Assembly: GCA_947474565.1 (NCBI GenBank)
Contig: CANJIS010000007.1
Span: 39,375-103,374 of the forward strand
DNA from: Alphaproteobacteria bacterium
GTDB taxonomy: Bacteria > Pseudomonadota > Alphaproteobacteria > Micropepsales > Micropepsaceae
Direction: 5' to 3'
DNA: 64,000 nt
Position numbers and translations under genes: made by a program. The notes beneath the pieces were generated by a model, which had not been told where the DNA came from, searched no databases, and was given only the letters and a program-made list of their open reading frames with translations. Within the stretch, counting starts at the first letter, position 1, and the number at the start of each line of letters is the position of its first letter. Below, one piece after another: positions 41,790 to 50,808 of the stretch.

Positions 41790-43045
41790 CCGCTCAGGGC
41801 CGCGTGGCGCCGGCGCATAGGCCGAAGGATTGCGATAGCCAGCACCGCAGTTAGCACATCTGCGCAAGCGGCCAGCACAAACACAGTTGCCCAGCTTCCG
41901 CTCATTTGCACCAGCAGCGCCGCCACCGGCCCGCCAAGGATCGAGCCGATGCCCTGCGCGATATAGAGAAAGCCGTAATTGGTGGCAGCGAATTTGGGGC
42001 CGAAGGTATCGGTGAGCGTGGATGGGAACAGCGAGAAAATCTCGCCCCAGCCGAAAAAGACCACGCCGGTCAACACCACGAACAAGACCGGCTGGTCGAT
42101 GACCGCGAAGAGCAACAGGATCGCCACGGCCTCAATCGAAAACGCCAGGGCCATGGTCACTTCGCGGCCGATATGATCCGACACCCAGCCGAAAAACGGG
42201 CGGGTCAAACCATTGGTGAGCCGCGACAGGGTGAGCGACAGCGGCAACGCCGCCATGCCCCACACCAAAGCATCGGCAATCTTGAATTCATGCGCCAGGG
42301 GCCCGACGTTCGAAACCATCATCAAGCCGCTGGTGGACATCAGCGTCATCATGAAGAAAAGCAGATAGAAGATCGGATTCTTGAGCATCTGCCGCGGCGT
42401 GTAACTGCGGCCCGATTGCTCCTGCGTCATCGCCACCTCTTGGCCGGACGGACGATAGTTCGCCGGCGGCATGCGCAAACCCTGTGCGGCCAGGACGCCG
42501 ACAATGGCCTGGAGTACGCCCCAAACCAGCAGCGTGTGCTGATAGCCGGAGAGTTTGATCATGCTGTCGATGGGAAAGCTGGTGAAGATCGCGCCGAAGC
42601 CATAGCCGGCAGCGGCGATGCCGGTGGCAAGGCCCCGGCGATCCGGAAACCAGCGCACCATCAACCCGATGATGCCGACATAGATGATGCCGGTGCCCAA
42701 ACCACCAATCACGCCATACGCGATATAGAGGGTCCAGAGGTTGGCGGCGTAAGCCGACAGCACCCAGCTGCCGCCCGACATCAGGGCGCCCACCGTGATC
42801 AACAGCCGGGGACCGAAGCGATCCACCAGGTAAGCCTGGATGGGCGAGAAGAATGTCTGCAGCACGATCAGCAGCGAGAAGGTGACCTGGATCTCCGCCA
42901 GGGTCGTGCCCATGGTCCTGCTCAATGGGCCGGTAAACAGGGTCCAGACATATTGCGGGCTGGAGATCGACATCATCGCGATCAGCCCCAGCAACATCTG
43001 GAACCAGCGATAGTTTGAAGACCGAATTGATTCAGCCGATGTCAT
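41786..43045 (-). CDS. MFS transporter, oxalate/formate antiporter (OxlT) type
   Basis: 419 residues, 12 membrane helices. The motif-A region DRFGPRLLITVGALMSG and FGWVSDHIGREV in the second half, and GGLGTGIIYVGIIGLMVRWF with RRGLATGIAAAGYGFGA fit the OxlT/monocarboxylate branch. Likely organic anion transport; substrate not predictable. GGGGGG lies before the ATG at 43045. Confidence 0.8.
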   Translation of the reverse strand: MTSAESIRSSNYRWFQMLLGLIAMMSISSPQYVWTLFTGPLSRTMGTTLAEIQVTFSLLIVLQTFFSPIQAYLVDRFGPRLLITVGALMSGGSWVLSAYAANLWTLYIAYGVIGGLGTGIIYVGIIGLMVRWFPDRRGLATGIAAAGYGFGAIFTSFPIDSMIKLSGYQHTLLVWGVLQAIVGVLAAQGLRMPPANYRPSGQEVAMTQEQSGRSYTPRQMLKNPIFYLLFFMMTLMSTSGLMMVSNVGPLAHEFKIADALVWGMAALPLSLTLSRLTNGLTRPFFGWVSDHIGREVTMALAFSIEAVAILLLFAVIDQPVLFVVLTGVVFFGWGEIFSLFPSTLTDTFGPKFAATNYGFLYIAQGIGSILGGPVAALLVQMSGSWATVFVLAACADVLTAVLAIAILRPMRRRHAALSG

Positions 43046-43151
43046 GGCATCCCCCCTGCCATCATGACCGGGAAGATCGAGACGCGACAAGGGCTTTAGA
43101 CCAGTGAAGGGAAAATTCAGGCGCTCAATCTATAGGCATTGTAGGCAGACA

Positions 43152-43469
43152 TCATGCATCTGAAAATTTCATCAGCATCAGGCCGGACACGATCAACAGC
43201 GCCGCCCCAACACGCATCGCGTTGACGGGCTCATGCAACAGCACAATTCCAATCAGAAACGCGCCCAGCGTGCCGATACCGGTCCATACCGCATAGGCCG
43301 TGCCCAGCGGCAGAGACCGCATCGCCACTGCCAAAAAACCCAGGCTGGCGAGCATCGCCAAACCCGTGAGCAGGCCAAGACCGATAGACCCAGCGCTTTG
43401 CAACTGCTTCAGGCCGGCGGCCCAAACAATTTCAAGAACACCGGCGATGAGAAGATAAAACCAGGCCAT
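43152..43469 (-). CDS. sugE: SugE/Gdx guanidinium exporter (SMR family)
   Basis: 105 residues, four helices. The membrane-embedded Glu is in AGVLEIVWAAGLKQ (about residue 13), AYAVWTGIGTLGAFLIGI and the end SGLMLMKF are diagnostic of the SugE branch of small multidrug resistance proteins, now known to export guanidinium with protons. A guanidine-II riboswitch lies 19 bp upstream. Confidence 0.93.
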   Translation of the reverse strand: MAWFYLLIAGVLEIVWAAGLKQLQSAGSIGLGLLTGLAMLASLGFLAVAMRSLPLGTAYAVWTGIGTLGAFLIGIVLLHEPVNAMRVGAALLIVSGLMLMKFSDA

Positions 43470-43487
43470 GACGGCTCTCCAGGTGAG

Positions 43488-43532
43488 CCGGGCCGTCCCG
43501 GATGATGAGGGGAAGCGCGGGTCGTCCCACGC
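43488..43532 (-). promoter_or_regulatory. Guanidine-II (mini-ykkC) riboswitch
   Basis: On the minus strand two hairpins each close on an ACGR loop: GCGTGGG-ACGA-CCCGCGC (43515-43532) and CCGGG-ACGG-CCCGG (43488-43501). Two stem-loops with ACGR tips about 13 bases apart are the defining form of the guanidine-II class. TGGAGAG, the ribosome-binding site of sugE, follows at once, so it probably controls translation. Confidence 0.9.
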
Positions 43533-43585
43533 AGGCTTAATTTAGGACTTCGCCGGAGAAGTACAAGCGCCTAGTGGCCCCACTT

Positions 43586-44989
43586 CTAATGACCAAGCGC
43601 CTTGACGATCTCTTCGGTCATCTTCTTGGCGTCCGCGAACAACATCATGGTGTTGTCGCGGAAGAAGAGCTCATTTTCGACCCCGGCATAACCGGAACCC
43701 ATGCCGCGCTTGATGAAGAGCACGGTCTTGGCCTTTTCCACATCCAGGATCGGCATGCCGTAGATGGGCGATTTGGGATCGGTTTTTGCGGACGGGTTGG
43801 TGACGTCATTGGCGCCGATGACATACGCGACATCGGCCTGGGCGAACTGGCTGTTGATGTCTTCCAGTTCGAACACTTCGTCATAGGGCACATTGGCTTC
43901 GGCCAGCAGAACATTCATATGGCCGGGCATGCGGCCCGCCACGGGATGAATGGCGTAGCTGACCTTGACGCCTTCCTTCTTCAACATGTCGGCCATTTCG
44001 CGCACCGCATGCTGGGCCTGGGCCACCGCCATGCCGTAGCCCGGCACGATGATCACACTGGACGCATTTTTCATGATGAAGGCGGCATCGTCAGCCGAAC
44101 CTTGCTTGACCGGACGGGTTTCCTTAGGCCCGGCAGGGCCACCGGTTTCGCCGCCAAAGCCGCCCGCGATCACCGAGACAAAGCTGCGGTTCATGCCCTT
44201 GCACATGATGTAGGACAGGATGGCACCGGATGACCCCACCAGCGCGCCGGTGATGATCAGGGCGGTGTTTTCCAGGGTGAAACCCAGGGCGGCGGCGGCC
44301 CAGCCGGAATAGGAATTCAGCATCGACACCACCACCGGCATGTCGGCGCCGCCGATGGGAATGATGAGAGTGATGCCGAAGACGAAGGAAAGACCGGTGA
44401 TGGCCCAGAAGGCCCATTGCTGCTGGCTGACGGTCAAATAGACGATGAGACCGATGATGGCGGCGAAAATCGCGAGATTGAGCAGATGCCGGGCCGGCAG
44501 AATGATGGGTGCGCCCGACATGTTGCCGTTCAATTTGGCAAAGGCGATGACCGAGCCGGAAAAGGTGATGGCGCCGATGGCGACACCAAGGGACATCTCG
44601 ACCAGGCTCTGAATGTGGATGGCGCCGGTCACGCCGATCCCGAAGACCTCCGGTGAATACAGCGCGGCGCCCGTGGTCAGCACGGCGGCCAGACCCACCA
44701 GCGAATGAAAGGCTGCCACCAGTTGGGGCATGTTGGTCATGGCGATGCGCTTGGCCATCACCGCGCCGATGCCGCCGCCGATCGCCAGACCACCGATGAC
44801 AAGGCCCCAGGTCAAAGGATCGGTGACATCCGCCACCCACAAGGTGGTGAGAACGGCAATCACCATGCCGATCATGCCGTTGCGGTTGCCGGTGCGGCTG
44901 CTGGCCGGCGAGGACAGCCCCTTGAGGGCGAGGATGAACAGCGATCCCGCGACGAGATAGAGAAGCGCGGCGATGGATGCCTGGCTCAT
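43586..44989 (-). CDS. pntB: NAD(P) transhydrogenase subunit beta
   Basis: 467 residues: about nine membrane helices followed by the NADP-binding domain III with VIVPGYGMAVAQAQHAV, VAGRMPGHMNVLLAEA, and IGANDVTNPSAKTDP. Proton-driven transfer of hydride from NADH to NADP. Its start overlaps pntAB (ATGA). Confidence 0.97.
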   Translation of the reverse strand: MSQASIAALLYLVAGSLFILALKGLSSPASSRTGNRNGMIGMVIAVLTTLWVADVTDPLTWGLVIGGLAIGGGIGAVMAKRIAMTNMPQLVAAFHSLVGLAAVLTTGAALYSPEVFGIGVTGAIHIQSLVEMSLGVAIGAITFSGSVIAFAKLNGNMSGAPIILPARHLLNLAIFAAIIGLIVYLTVSQQQWAFWAITGLSFVFGITLIIPIGGADMPVVVSMLNSYSGWAAAALGFTLENTALIITGALVGSSGAILSYIMCKGMNRSFVSVIAGGFGGETGGPAGPKETRPVKQGSADDAAFIMKNASSVIIVPGYGMAVAQAQHAVREMADMLKKEGVKVSYAIHPVAGRMPGHMNVLLAEANVPYDEVFELEDINSQFAQADVAYVIGANDVTNPSAKTDPKSPIYGMPILDVEKAKTVLFIKRGMGSGYAGVENELFFRDNTMMLFADAKKMTEEIVKALGH

Positions 44990-45294
44990 TTCTTCTCTTT
45001 CTTCTTGTACATCGCCAGCATGCGGCTGGTGACCAGGAAGCCGCCGAAGATGTTCACGCTGGCAAATATCAGGGCGAAGAAGCCCAGCTCCTTGGAAATC
45101 CAGGAGGCATCATTCACGGCGGGGACCACGACTGCGATCAGGGCGCCGACAACAATCACCGAAGAAATGGCGTTGGTGACGCTCATCAGCGGGGTGTGCA
45201 GAGCAGGGGTCACGCCCCAGACCACGAAATAGCCGACAAAGATCGCCAGCACGAAGATGGAAAGCCGGAAGACAAACGGATCGATCATCTCCAT
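44986..45294 (-). CDS. pntAB: NAD(P) transhydrogenase subunit alpha part 2
   Basis: 102 residues, three membrane helices (FVFRLSIFVLAIFVGYFVVW first, then the TPLMSVTNAISSVIVVGAL region typical of the family). The split alpha subunit of alphaproteobacteria. Three bases after pntAA. Confidence 0.95.
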   Translation of the reverse strand: MEMIDPFVFRLSIFVLAIFVGYFVVWGVTPALHTPLMSVTNAISSVIVVGALIAVVVPAVNDASWISKELGFFALIFASVNIFGGFLVTSRMLAMYKKKEKK

Positions 45295-45297
45295 GCG

Positions 45298-46428
45298 CTA
45301 GCCTTTCAACGCGGGGTGAACGAGTTCGCCATCCTTGGCGACCAAAGCGCCTTTGACGATTTCGTCATTCCAGTCGATCGCCAGTTGGCCGGTCTTCTTG
45401 TCCACAATCAGCGAAACAAAATTGAAAAGATTGCGGGCATAGAGCGCGGAGGAATCCACCGCCAGCCGTCCGGGCAGATTGGTGTAGCCCATGATGGTGA
45501 CGCCATGGGCCGTGGTCACCTCATTGGCTTTGGTCATCGGGGTGTTGCCGCCGGCTTCTGCCGCCAGATCCACGATCACCGAACCCGGTTTCATGGTCTT
45601 GATCATCTCTTCGCTCACCAGGATCGGCACCTTGCGGCCCGGGATCAGGGCGGTGGTGATGATGATGTCCTGCTTCTTGATGGTCTCGGCGATCAGTGCC
45701 GCCTGCTTGGCCTGATACTCCTGCGACATTTCCTTGGCGTAGCCGCCCGATGTCTGCGCGTTCTTGAACTCGTCATCCATCACCGCGACAAAGGTGCCGC
45801 CCAGCGATTCCACCTGTTCCTTGGTGGCGGGGCGCACATCGGTGGCGCTGACAATCGCGCCCAGCCGCTTGGCGGTGGCGATGGCCTGAAGCCCGGCCAC
45901 GCCCACGCCCATCACCAGCACCCGCGCCGGGGCGATGGTGCCCGCTGCGGTCATCATCATCGGCATGGCGCGGCCGAAGGTGGCGGCGGCATCGATCACC
46001 GCCTTGTAACCGGCGAGGTTGGCCTGGGATGAGAGAACGTCCATCGCCTGGGCGCGCGAAATGCGCGGGATGAATTCCATGGCGAAGGCAGATGCGCCGT
46101 GGGACGCCAAAGCCTGAAGGACGTCCCTGTCGCCATAGGGCGCGAGCAGCGCGGCGACGACGGCGTTCTTTTTCAGAAGCTGGACTTCGGTGCCCTTGGG
46201 GCCGCGGACCTTGAGCACGATGTCGGCATCGGCAAGGGCGGCTTTGGCGTCAGGAGCAATGGTGGCGCCGGCAGCGGCGTAATCGGCGTCGGCGAAATGG
46301 GCAGCGGTCCCCGCGCCAGCCTCGATCACCACATCGAGGCCAAGGCCTTTGAACTTTTTCACCGACTCCGGCGTCGCGGCAACGCGCGTTTCACCGGGTG
46401 ATGTTTCCCGTGGGACGGCTAGTTTCAA
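45298..46428 (-). CDS. pntAA: NAD(P) transhydrogenase subunit alpha part 1
   Basis: 376 residues of the NAD-binding domain I: MKLAVPRETSPGETRVAATP, LVMGVGVAGLQAIATAKRLG and DLAAEAGGNTP. It starts at TTG 46428, supported by AGGGG five bases before; no ATG fits. First of pntAA-pntAB-pntB, 24 bp after the cytochrome oxidase subunit IV gene. Confidence 0.96.
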   Translation of the reverse strand: MKLAVPRETSPGETRVAATPESVKKFKGLGLDVVIEAGAGTAAHFADADYAAAGATIAPDAKAALADADIVLKVRGPKGTEVQLLKKNAVVAALLAPYGDRDVLQALASHGASAFAMEFIPRISRAQAMDVLSSQANLAGYKAVIDAAATFGRAMPMMMTAAGTIAPARVLVMGVGVAGLQAIATAKRLGAIVSATDVRPATKEQVESLGGTFVAVMDDEFKNAQTSGGYAKEMSQEYQAKQAALIAETIKKQDIIITTALIPGRKVPILVSEEMIKTMKPGSVIVDLAAEAGGNTPMTKANEVTTAHGVTIMGYTNLPGRLAVDSSALYARNLFNFVSLIVDKKTGQLAIDWNDEIVKGALVAKDGELVHPALKG

Positions 46429-46452
46429 TCACGCCCCTATGTGGTTGGGTGG

Positions 46453-46611
46453 TTAGTAGCCGTTATGGGTCCGGAAGACGGCGAGGAAGACCATGATCGC
46501 CAGAATAAAGACCGAGGTCCAGCGGACGCCGGTCAGGAAGGCTTCATAGCCGCGTTTATGGGCAGAAATGTCCATCGAGCCCGGAACATGGTGGGAATCG
46601 TGATTTGCCAT
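46453..46611 (-). CDS. aa3-type cytochrome c oxidase subunit IV
   Basis: 52 residues with a single membrane helix (TSVFILAIMVFLAVF) and the HGYEAF-like stretch AHKRGYEAFLTGVRW of the bacterial aa3-oxidase subunit IV family. It often precedes pnt genes in alphaproteobacteria, which supports the call. ATG at 46611; the frame continues to 46680 without a site. Confidence 0.85.
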   Translation of the reverse strand: MANHDSHHVPGSMDISAHKRGYEAFLTGVRWTSVFILAIMVFLAVFRTHNGY

Positions 46612-46849
46612 AGTGAAAAGAACCCCTCGATGAATTGGGGCGAATATAGCAAAGCATGGTTTACGGGCAAGCCGCCCCAAGGGGATAAGTTGTCGCTTTT
46701 CGCTGCCCGGCCAAGGCGTTCCGGGCCGGTTTCCCGCGATTCAAGCTTTCTTAAGCATGAAACCAACTGTCCCGGCCAAGGACAGGTTTAAACGAGTCCT
46801 TTACCCCACTTCTCGCACAATCGGGCTCGTTCAAAACGGGACAAGTCAT

Positions 46850-48373
46850 ATGGCGCAGACCATTCTGGTAGTGGATGACGATCCGGTGCAGCGGCGTTTG
46901 CTGGAAACAGCGATCAGCCGCAGCGGCATGTCCGTTGTCACCGCGCCGGGCGGCCAGCCCGCGCTGGACCTGATCAATGGGCCGCGCGGCGAACAGATCA
47001 CGCTGATGCTGCTGGATCTTGTGATGCCCGACATGGGCGGCTTGGACGTGCTGGCGAAACTGCGCCCCACCAATCCCGACCTTCCGATTATCGTCTTGAC
47101 CGCCAAGGGTGGCATCGATTCCGCCGTGGAAGCGATGCGTGCGGGCGCCAACGACTTTCTGGTCAAGCCTGCCAGCCCCGAGCGCATTGCGGTCTCGATC
47201 CGCAACCAGCTCAAGATCGGCACGCTGTCCGGCGAAGTGAAGCAGCTGAAGAAGAAGTCGGACAACAAGCTCATCTTTGAAGACCTGATCGCCTCTTCGT
47301 CCGAGATGAAGCAGGTGTTCCGTCTGGGCACGCGCGCCGCGCAGTCCGACATCCCGATCCTGATTGAAGGTGAAAGCGGCGCCGGCAAGGAACTGATCGC
47401 CCGCGCCATTCAGGGCACCTCGTCGCGCGCCGGCAAGCCGTTCGTGACGGTGAACTGCGGCGCCATTCCGGAAAACCTGATCGAATCCATCCTGTTCGGT
47501 CATGAGAAGGGCTCCTTCACCGGAGCCTCCGACAAGCATCTGGGCAAATTCCAGGAAGCCGATGGCGGCACCCTGTTCCTGGACGAAATCGGCGAACTGC
47601 GCCTTGATATGCAGGTCAAGCTGCTGCGCGCCTTGCAGGAAGGCGAAGTCGATCCCGTCGGCTCCAAGCGGCCGGTCAAGGTTGATGTGCGCATCATTTC
47701 CGCCACCAACCGCGACCTGGGCCAGATGGCGCGTGAGGGCGGCTTCCGTGAAGACCTTTACTACCGCCTGAATGTGTTCCCCATCCTGGTGCCGTCTCTG
47801 CGCGACCGTTCCACCGACATCGCGCCTTTGGCGCAGCATTTCATCGCCCGGTTCGCGGCGGAGGAAAAAAAAGCCGTTGTCGGCCTGACCACGGAAGCTG
47901 CCGAGCTGCTGGAGCGCTTCTCCTGGCCCGGCAACGTGCGCCAGCTGGAAAACACCATCTTCCGCGCTGTCGTGCTGTGCGACGGCTCGCTGCTGGATGT
48001 GTGCGATTTCCCGCAGATCGCTTCGGCGATGGGCGTGGAAGCCAGCCACCGCAATGCCTTCGCCACCCAGGCGGTGCCCGTGGCAGGTCCGCAAGGCGCG
48101 CCCGCGCTTCCCCCAGGTTCGCCATACGCGCTGTCGGCCACCGATGCGTCCGGCCATATCCGCAAGTTCGAAGAGCTGGAATCGGAAATCATCCGCATGT
48201 CCATTGCGCGCTATGACGGACATATGTCCGAAGTGGCCCGCCGCTTAGGGATCGGCCGCTCCACCCTCTACCGCAAGCTGAAGGAATTCGGCCTGGAGCC
48301 GGCGGAAGATGCCGGCGAAGGCGCGGTGGAAATCGAAACGCCGATCGAGCAGGCGTTGCGCAAGGTCGGCTAA
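46850..48373 (+). CDS. Sigma-54-dependent response regulator (NtrC family)
   Basis: 507 residues. Receiver domain with the phospho-acceptor Asp in LMLLDLVMPDMGG (about 60); AAA+ domain with Walker A GESGAGKELIA, the sigma-54 contact loop GSFTGASDK (usual form GAFTGA), Walker B GTLFLDEIGEL, the SATNR and RLNVFPI blocks; C-terminal Fis-type helix-turn-helix (SEVARRLGIGRSTLYRKLKEFG). No sensor kinase is adjacent, so the signal is unknown. The frame is open upstream from 46757, but MAQTILVVDDD is the natural start. Confidence 0.93.
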   Translation: MAQTILVVDDDPVQRRLLETAISRSGMSVVTAPGGQPALDLINGPRGEQITLMLLDLVMPDMGGLDVLAKLRPTNPDLPIIVLTAKGGIDSAVEAMRAGANDFLVKPASPERIAVSIRNQLKIGTLSGEVKQLKKKSDNKLIFEDLIASSSEMKQVFRLGTRAAQSDIPILIEGESGAGKELIARAIQGTSSRAGKPFVTVNCGAIPENLIESILFGHEKGSFTGASDKHLGKFQEADGGTLFLDEIGELRLDMQVKLLRALQEGEVDPVGSKRPVKVDVRIISATNRDLGQMAREGGFREDLYYRLNVFPILVPSLRDRSTDIAPLAQHFIARFAAEEKKAVVGLTTEAAELLERFSWPGNVRQLENTIFRAVVLCDGSLLDVCDFPQIASAMGVEASHRNAFATQAVPVAGPQGAPALPPGSPYALSATDASGHIRKFEELESEIIRMSIARYDGHMSEVARRLGIGRSTLYRKLKEFGLEPAEDAGEGAVEIETPIEQALRKVG

Positions 48374-48379
48374 AGCCGT

Positions 48380-48622
48380 TTAGCGCATACCCAAGGCGTT
48401 CAAATACAAGTCGAGCACCGCTTCCTGTTCCTGGAAGTCGGCCTTGTCGAGCTTACGCATGCGCACGACCTGGCGCATGATGCGGGTATCAAAGCCCGTG
48501 CCCTTGGCTTCGGAATAGACTTCGCGGATATCGGCGGTGAGCGCGGCGCGCTCTTCTTCCAATCGTTCAATGCGATCCACGAAAGAGCGCAGATGTTCCT
48601 TTGCGAAGCCGGATTTTGCCAT
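48380..48622 (-). CDS. gapR: Nucleoid-associated protein GapR (DUF2312)
   Basis: 80 residues. RSFVDRIERLEEERAALTAD and IREVYSEAKGTGFD are the coiled-coil core of DUF2312, and RIMRQVVRMRKLD the second helix. In Caulobacter GapR binds overtwisted DNA ahead of replication and transcription forks. It stands alone, converging on the response regulator gene with a 6-bp gap. Confidence 0.93.
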   Translation of the reverse strand: MAKSGFAKEHLRSFVDRIERLEEERAALTADIREVYSEAKGTGFDTRIMRQVVRMRKLDKADFQEQEAVLDLYLNALGMR

Positions 48623-48655
48623 GGTCGAACCTGAATTTGAAAAAGGCCGCGGACC

Positions 48656-49384
48656 CTAGTCTGCCGCCTTCATGTCGGCAAGCGCCGCGTCCAGAATGAC
48701 TTTCAGCTGCGCCGCCATGGCCTTGGCTTTATCTATATTATACACAAGGTCCTGCCGCATTTCGATCAGCACATGCGGGCGGCCCATGTGGGTGCCATGG
48801 CGATTGAGGGTATCGCCCTCGAGGGCGCCGGAATAAGGCTCATTGTCGCCCACTTCAAAACCGGCCTGGCGCATATGCGCCATCAACGGCTGGGCGAGAC
48901 GGCCATCCGTGTCCCACAACACACCCAGCTCCCATTTGCGCTGTACGGTTTTCCAGGCGGGCGTGAAGCTGTGCAGCGAGATGAGTACTGGATCAGCGAT
49001 ACGCACGGCTTCCTCTGCGATGGCCTGATGATACGGCGCAAAAAACTGCGCCGTGCGGCGCGCCACTTCTTCCGCCGTGATGCCACGATTGCCGGGAATG
49101 ATGCTGCCATCGGACAATTGCATCACCAGGGTGGGATCGTCCGGCCCGCGATTGAGATCGATCAGCAGCCGGGAAAAAACACCCAGCACGGCGGGCGCGC
49201 CAAACGCGGCGGCCAGAGCGCGGGTGACGTGCGCCGCGCCGATGTCATAGGCGATATGGGTTTCAAACAGAGCGGGATCGAGGCCCAGTGTGCCCGTGCC
49301 CACCGGCAAACGGTTGCCGGCGTGATCGCAAAGAAACAGAAGCGGCCCCTGCCCGGCGATCTTCTCGAAACACGCTTCGGTCAT
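48656..49384 (-). CDS. N-formylglutamate amidohydrolase-family protein
   Basis: 242 residues. The metal site is built by CDHAGNRLP at the start, the ISLHSFTP block and DLNRGPDDPTLV; the C-terminus has PHVLIEMRQDLV. HutG-like hydrolase of N-formylglutamate or N-formylmaleamate; no hut genes are near, so the substrate is unsure. Confidence 0.87.
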   Translation of the reverse strand: MTEACFEKIAGQGPLLFLCDHAGNRLPVGTGTLGLDPALFETHIAYDIGAAHVTRALAAAFGAPAVLGVFSRLLIDLNRGPDDPTLVMQLSDGSIIPGNRGITAEEVARRTAQFFAPYHQAIAEEAVRIADPVLISLHSFTPAWKTVQRKWELGVLWDTDGRLAQPLMAHMRQAGFEVGDNEPYSGALEGDTLNRHGTHMGRPHVLIEMRQDLVYNIDKAKAMAAQLKVILDAALADMKAAD

Positions 49385-49459
49385 GTGCCGTCATAAGGCG
49401 GCAAAGCTGGGCTCACAAGGCGGCTCGCGTTGACAGATGGCGCGCTTCGCGCCAAACCC

Positions 49460-49885
49460 ATGCAGATGCGTCGAATCTGGGCTTCTTGGGCTTTGCGGGT
49501 TCTGCCGCTGCTGGCGGCGATGACCGCGTTTGCCAGCCCGGCGCATGCCAGCTTCAATGTCTGCAACAAGGCCAGCCTGAAAGCACGGGTGGCGCTGGGC
49601 CGTTTTGACGGCACCAACTGGACCAGCATGGGCTGGTGGACCATCGACCCTAAATCCTGTGCCGGATTGCTCACCGGGCCGCTGGATGCGCGCTATTACT
49701 ATGTCTATGCCACCGATGGCGCGGCGGGCACCTGGGAAGGCGGCACCCATTTCTGCGTTACGCCCAACGCCAATTTCACCATTCCCGGACGCGCCAATTG
49801 CAGCGGACGCGGCTTTGACCGGGGCGGCTTCTTTGAGGTGGATACCAGCGGCGCAGCCGACTGGACCCAGACGCTGTCGAATTAA
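49460..49885 (+). CDS. DUF1036-family secreted protein
   Basis: About 141 residues with a signal peptide ending PAHAS. The DUF1036 signature is clear: FNVCNKASLKARVALG, GWWTIDPKSCAGLL, YYYVYATDG and FCVTPNANFTI. Family members are small periplasmic or outer-membrane proteins of unknown function. Start chosen at the ATG at 49460; GGCGCGCTTCGCGCC, a small hairpin, lies right before it. Confidence 0.85.
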   Translation: MQMRRIWASWALRVLPLLAAMTAFASPAHASFNVCNKASLKARVALGRFDGTNWTSMGWWTIDPKSCAGLLTGPLDARYYYVYATDGAAGTWEGGTHFCVTPNANFTIPGRANCSGRGFDRGGFFEVDTSGAADWTQTLSN

Positions 49886-49889
49886 TCGA

Positions 49890-50261
49890 CTAGCTGATCG
49901 CCTCGCAGGACGGCATTTCGAATTTGCTGTCTACCCGGTGTGACGTGAAGACAAAGCCATCGCGCAGATAGCGATAGACCTGTTTCTGATTGTCATGGGA
50001 CAGGATTTTATAGACATCCTCGCGCGTGAAGGGCTTGCCATTCACTTGCTGGATATTGACGGTCTCGGTGTCGCCTTCCAGCCGCCAGCGGCCGGCTTCG
50101 ACTTCGTTGAATTCCTTGCCCTTGACGCAGGAACGAAATTGCGCGGCGAAGACACCATTGGAATTCATATGCGCGATCCACATTGCCGCCTTGTCATCAG
50201 GCTGGCCGGTGCCGAACCATGTACCGATAAGAAATGGCGCAGCCAAAGCAATCTGCTTCAA
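49890..50261 (-). CDS. Hypothetical secreted protein
   Basis: 123 residues from a TTG that overlaps the stop of the TPR gene (TTGA). The first 15 residues are hydrophobic, so export is possible. The body is polar with two Cys (RSCVKG, PSCEA). It resembles lipocalin-like small proteins (WRLEGDTETVNIQQVNG), but I name no family. Confidence 0.55.
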   Translation of the reverse strand: MKQIALAAPFLIGTWFGTGQPDDKAAMWIAHMNSNGVFAAQFRSCVKGKEFNEVEAGRWRLEGDTETVNIQQVNGKPFTREDVYKILSHDNQKQVYRYLRDGFVFTSHRVDSKFEMPSCEAIS

Positions 50262-50794
50262 ATTCCCTGGCCTTCCAACTCTTTCGCCAGTTTCTTTTCG
50301 CCGCGCACGGCATCCGCCAGATGCGGGTCCAATTCCAAGGCGCGGCGGTACAACTTCAGCGCTGCCGGCTTGTCACCATAGTCTTCCAGCATGCTGGCCA
50401 GATCGCTCATCGCTTCGAAGTGACGCGGATTAAGGTCCACCGCTTTTTGCAGCGATACCATCGCCCCGGAATCATCGCCGCTTGCTGCCTGCATCGCGGC
50501 GCGGGCGCGCCAGCCTTCCGCGTAATTGGGCGCGACCTTGGTCACGGAATCCAGCAGCTTGCGGGAGATGGATTTGTCGGGCGCCGCCAGCGCCGCCTTA
50601 GCGCGGGTCATCAGCAGATCCACCGTCGGACTGCCCGAAACCCGGAACAGCGCGTCCAATTTCTGTTCGATGGGCTTGGCGTCTTCCGGAGAGGCAGCCT
50701 GCTTCAGCTGCGCGAACAATTTGTCCTGTTCGCCGGGCGCGGCCAGGGCAGCGGAAGAGAGCAACACAAAAGCAGCAAGCCAGGCTTTTCGCAT
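50258..50794 (-). CDS. TPR-repeat periplasmic protein
   Basis: 178 residues, signal peptide ending SSAALAA. Two TPR-like units: GWRARAAMQAASGDDSGAM/VSLQKAVDLNP and RHFEAMSDLASMLEDYGD/KPAALKLYRRALELDP. Protein-protein scaffold of unknown partner. ATG at 50794, 14 bp after glcE. The run glcD-glcE-TPR-49890 is one unit by spacing. Confidence 0.8.
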   Translation of the reverse strand: MRKAWLAAFVLLSSAALAAPGEQDKLFAQLKQAASPEDAKPIEQKLDALFRVSGSPTVDLLMTRAKAALAAPDKSISRKLLDSVTKVAPNYAEGWRARAAMQAASGDDSGAMVSLQKAVDLNPRHFEAMSDLASMLEDYGDKPAALKLYRRALELDPHLADAVRGEKKLAKELEGQGI

Positions 50795-50808
50795 GGGCGA
50801 GAGTTTAG

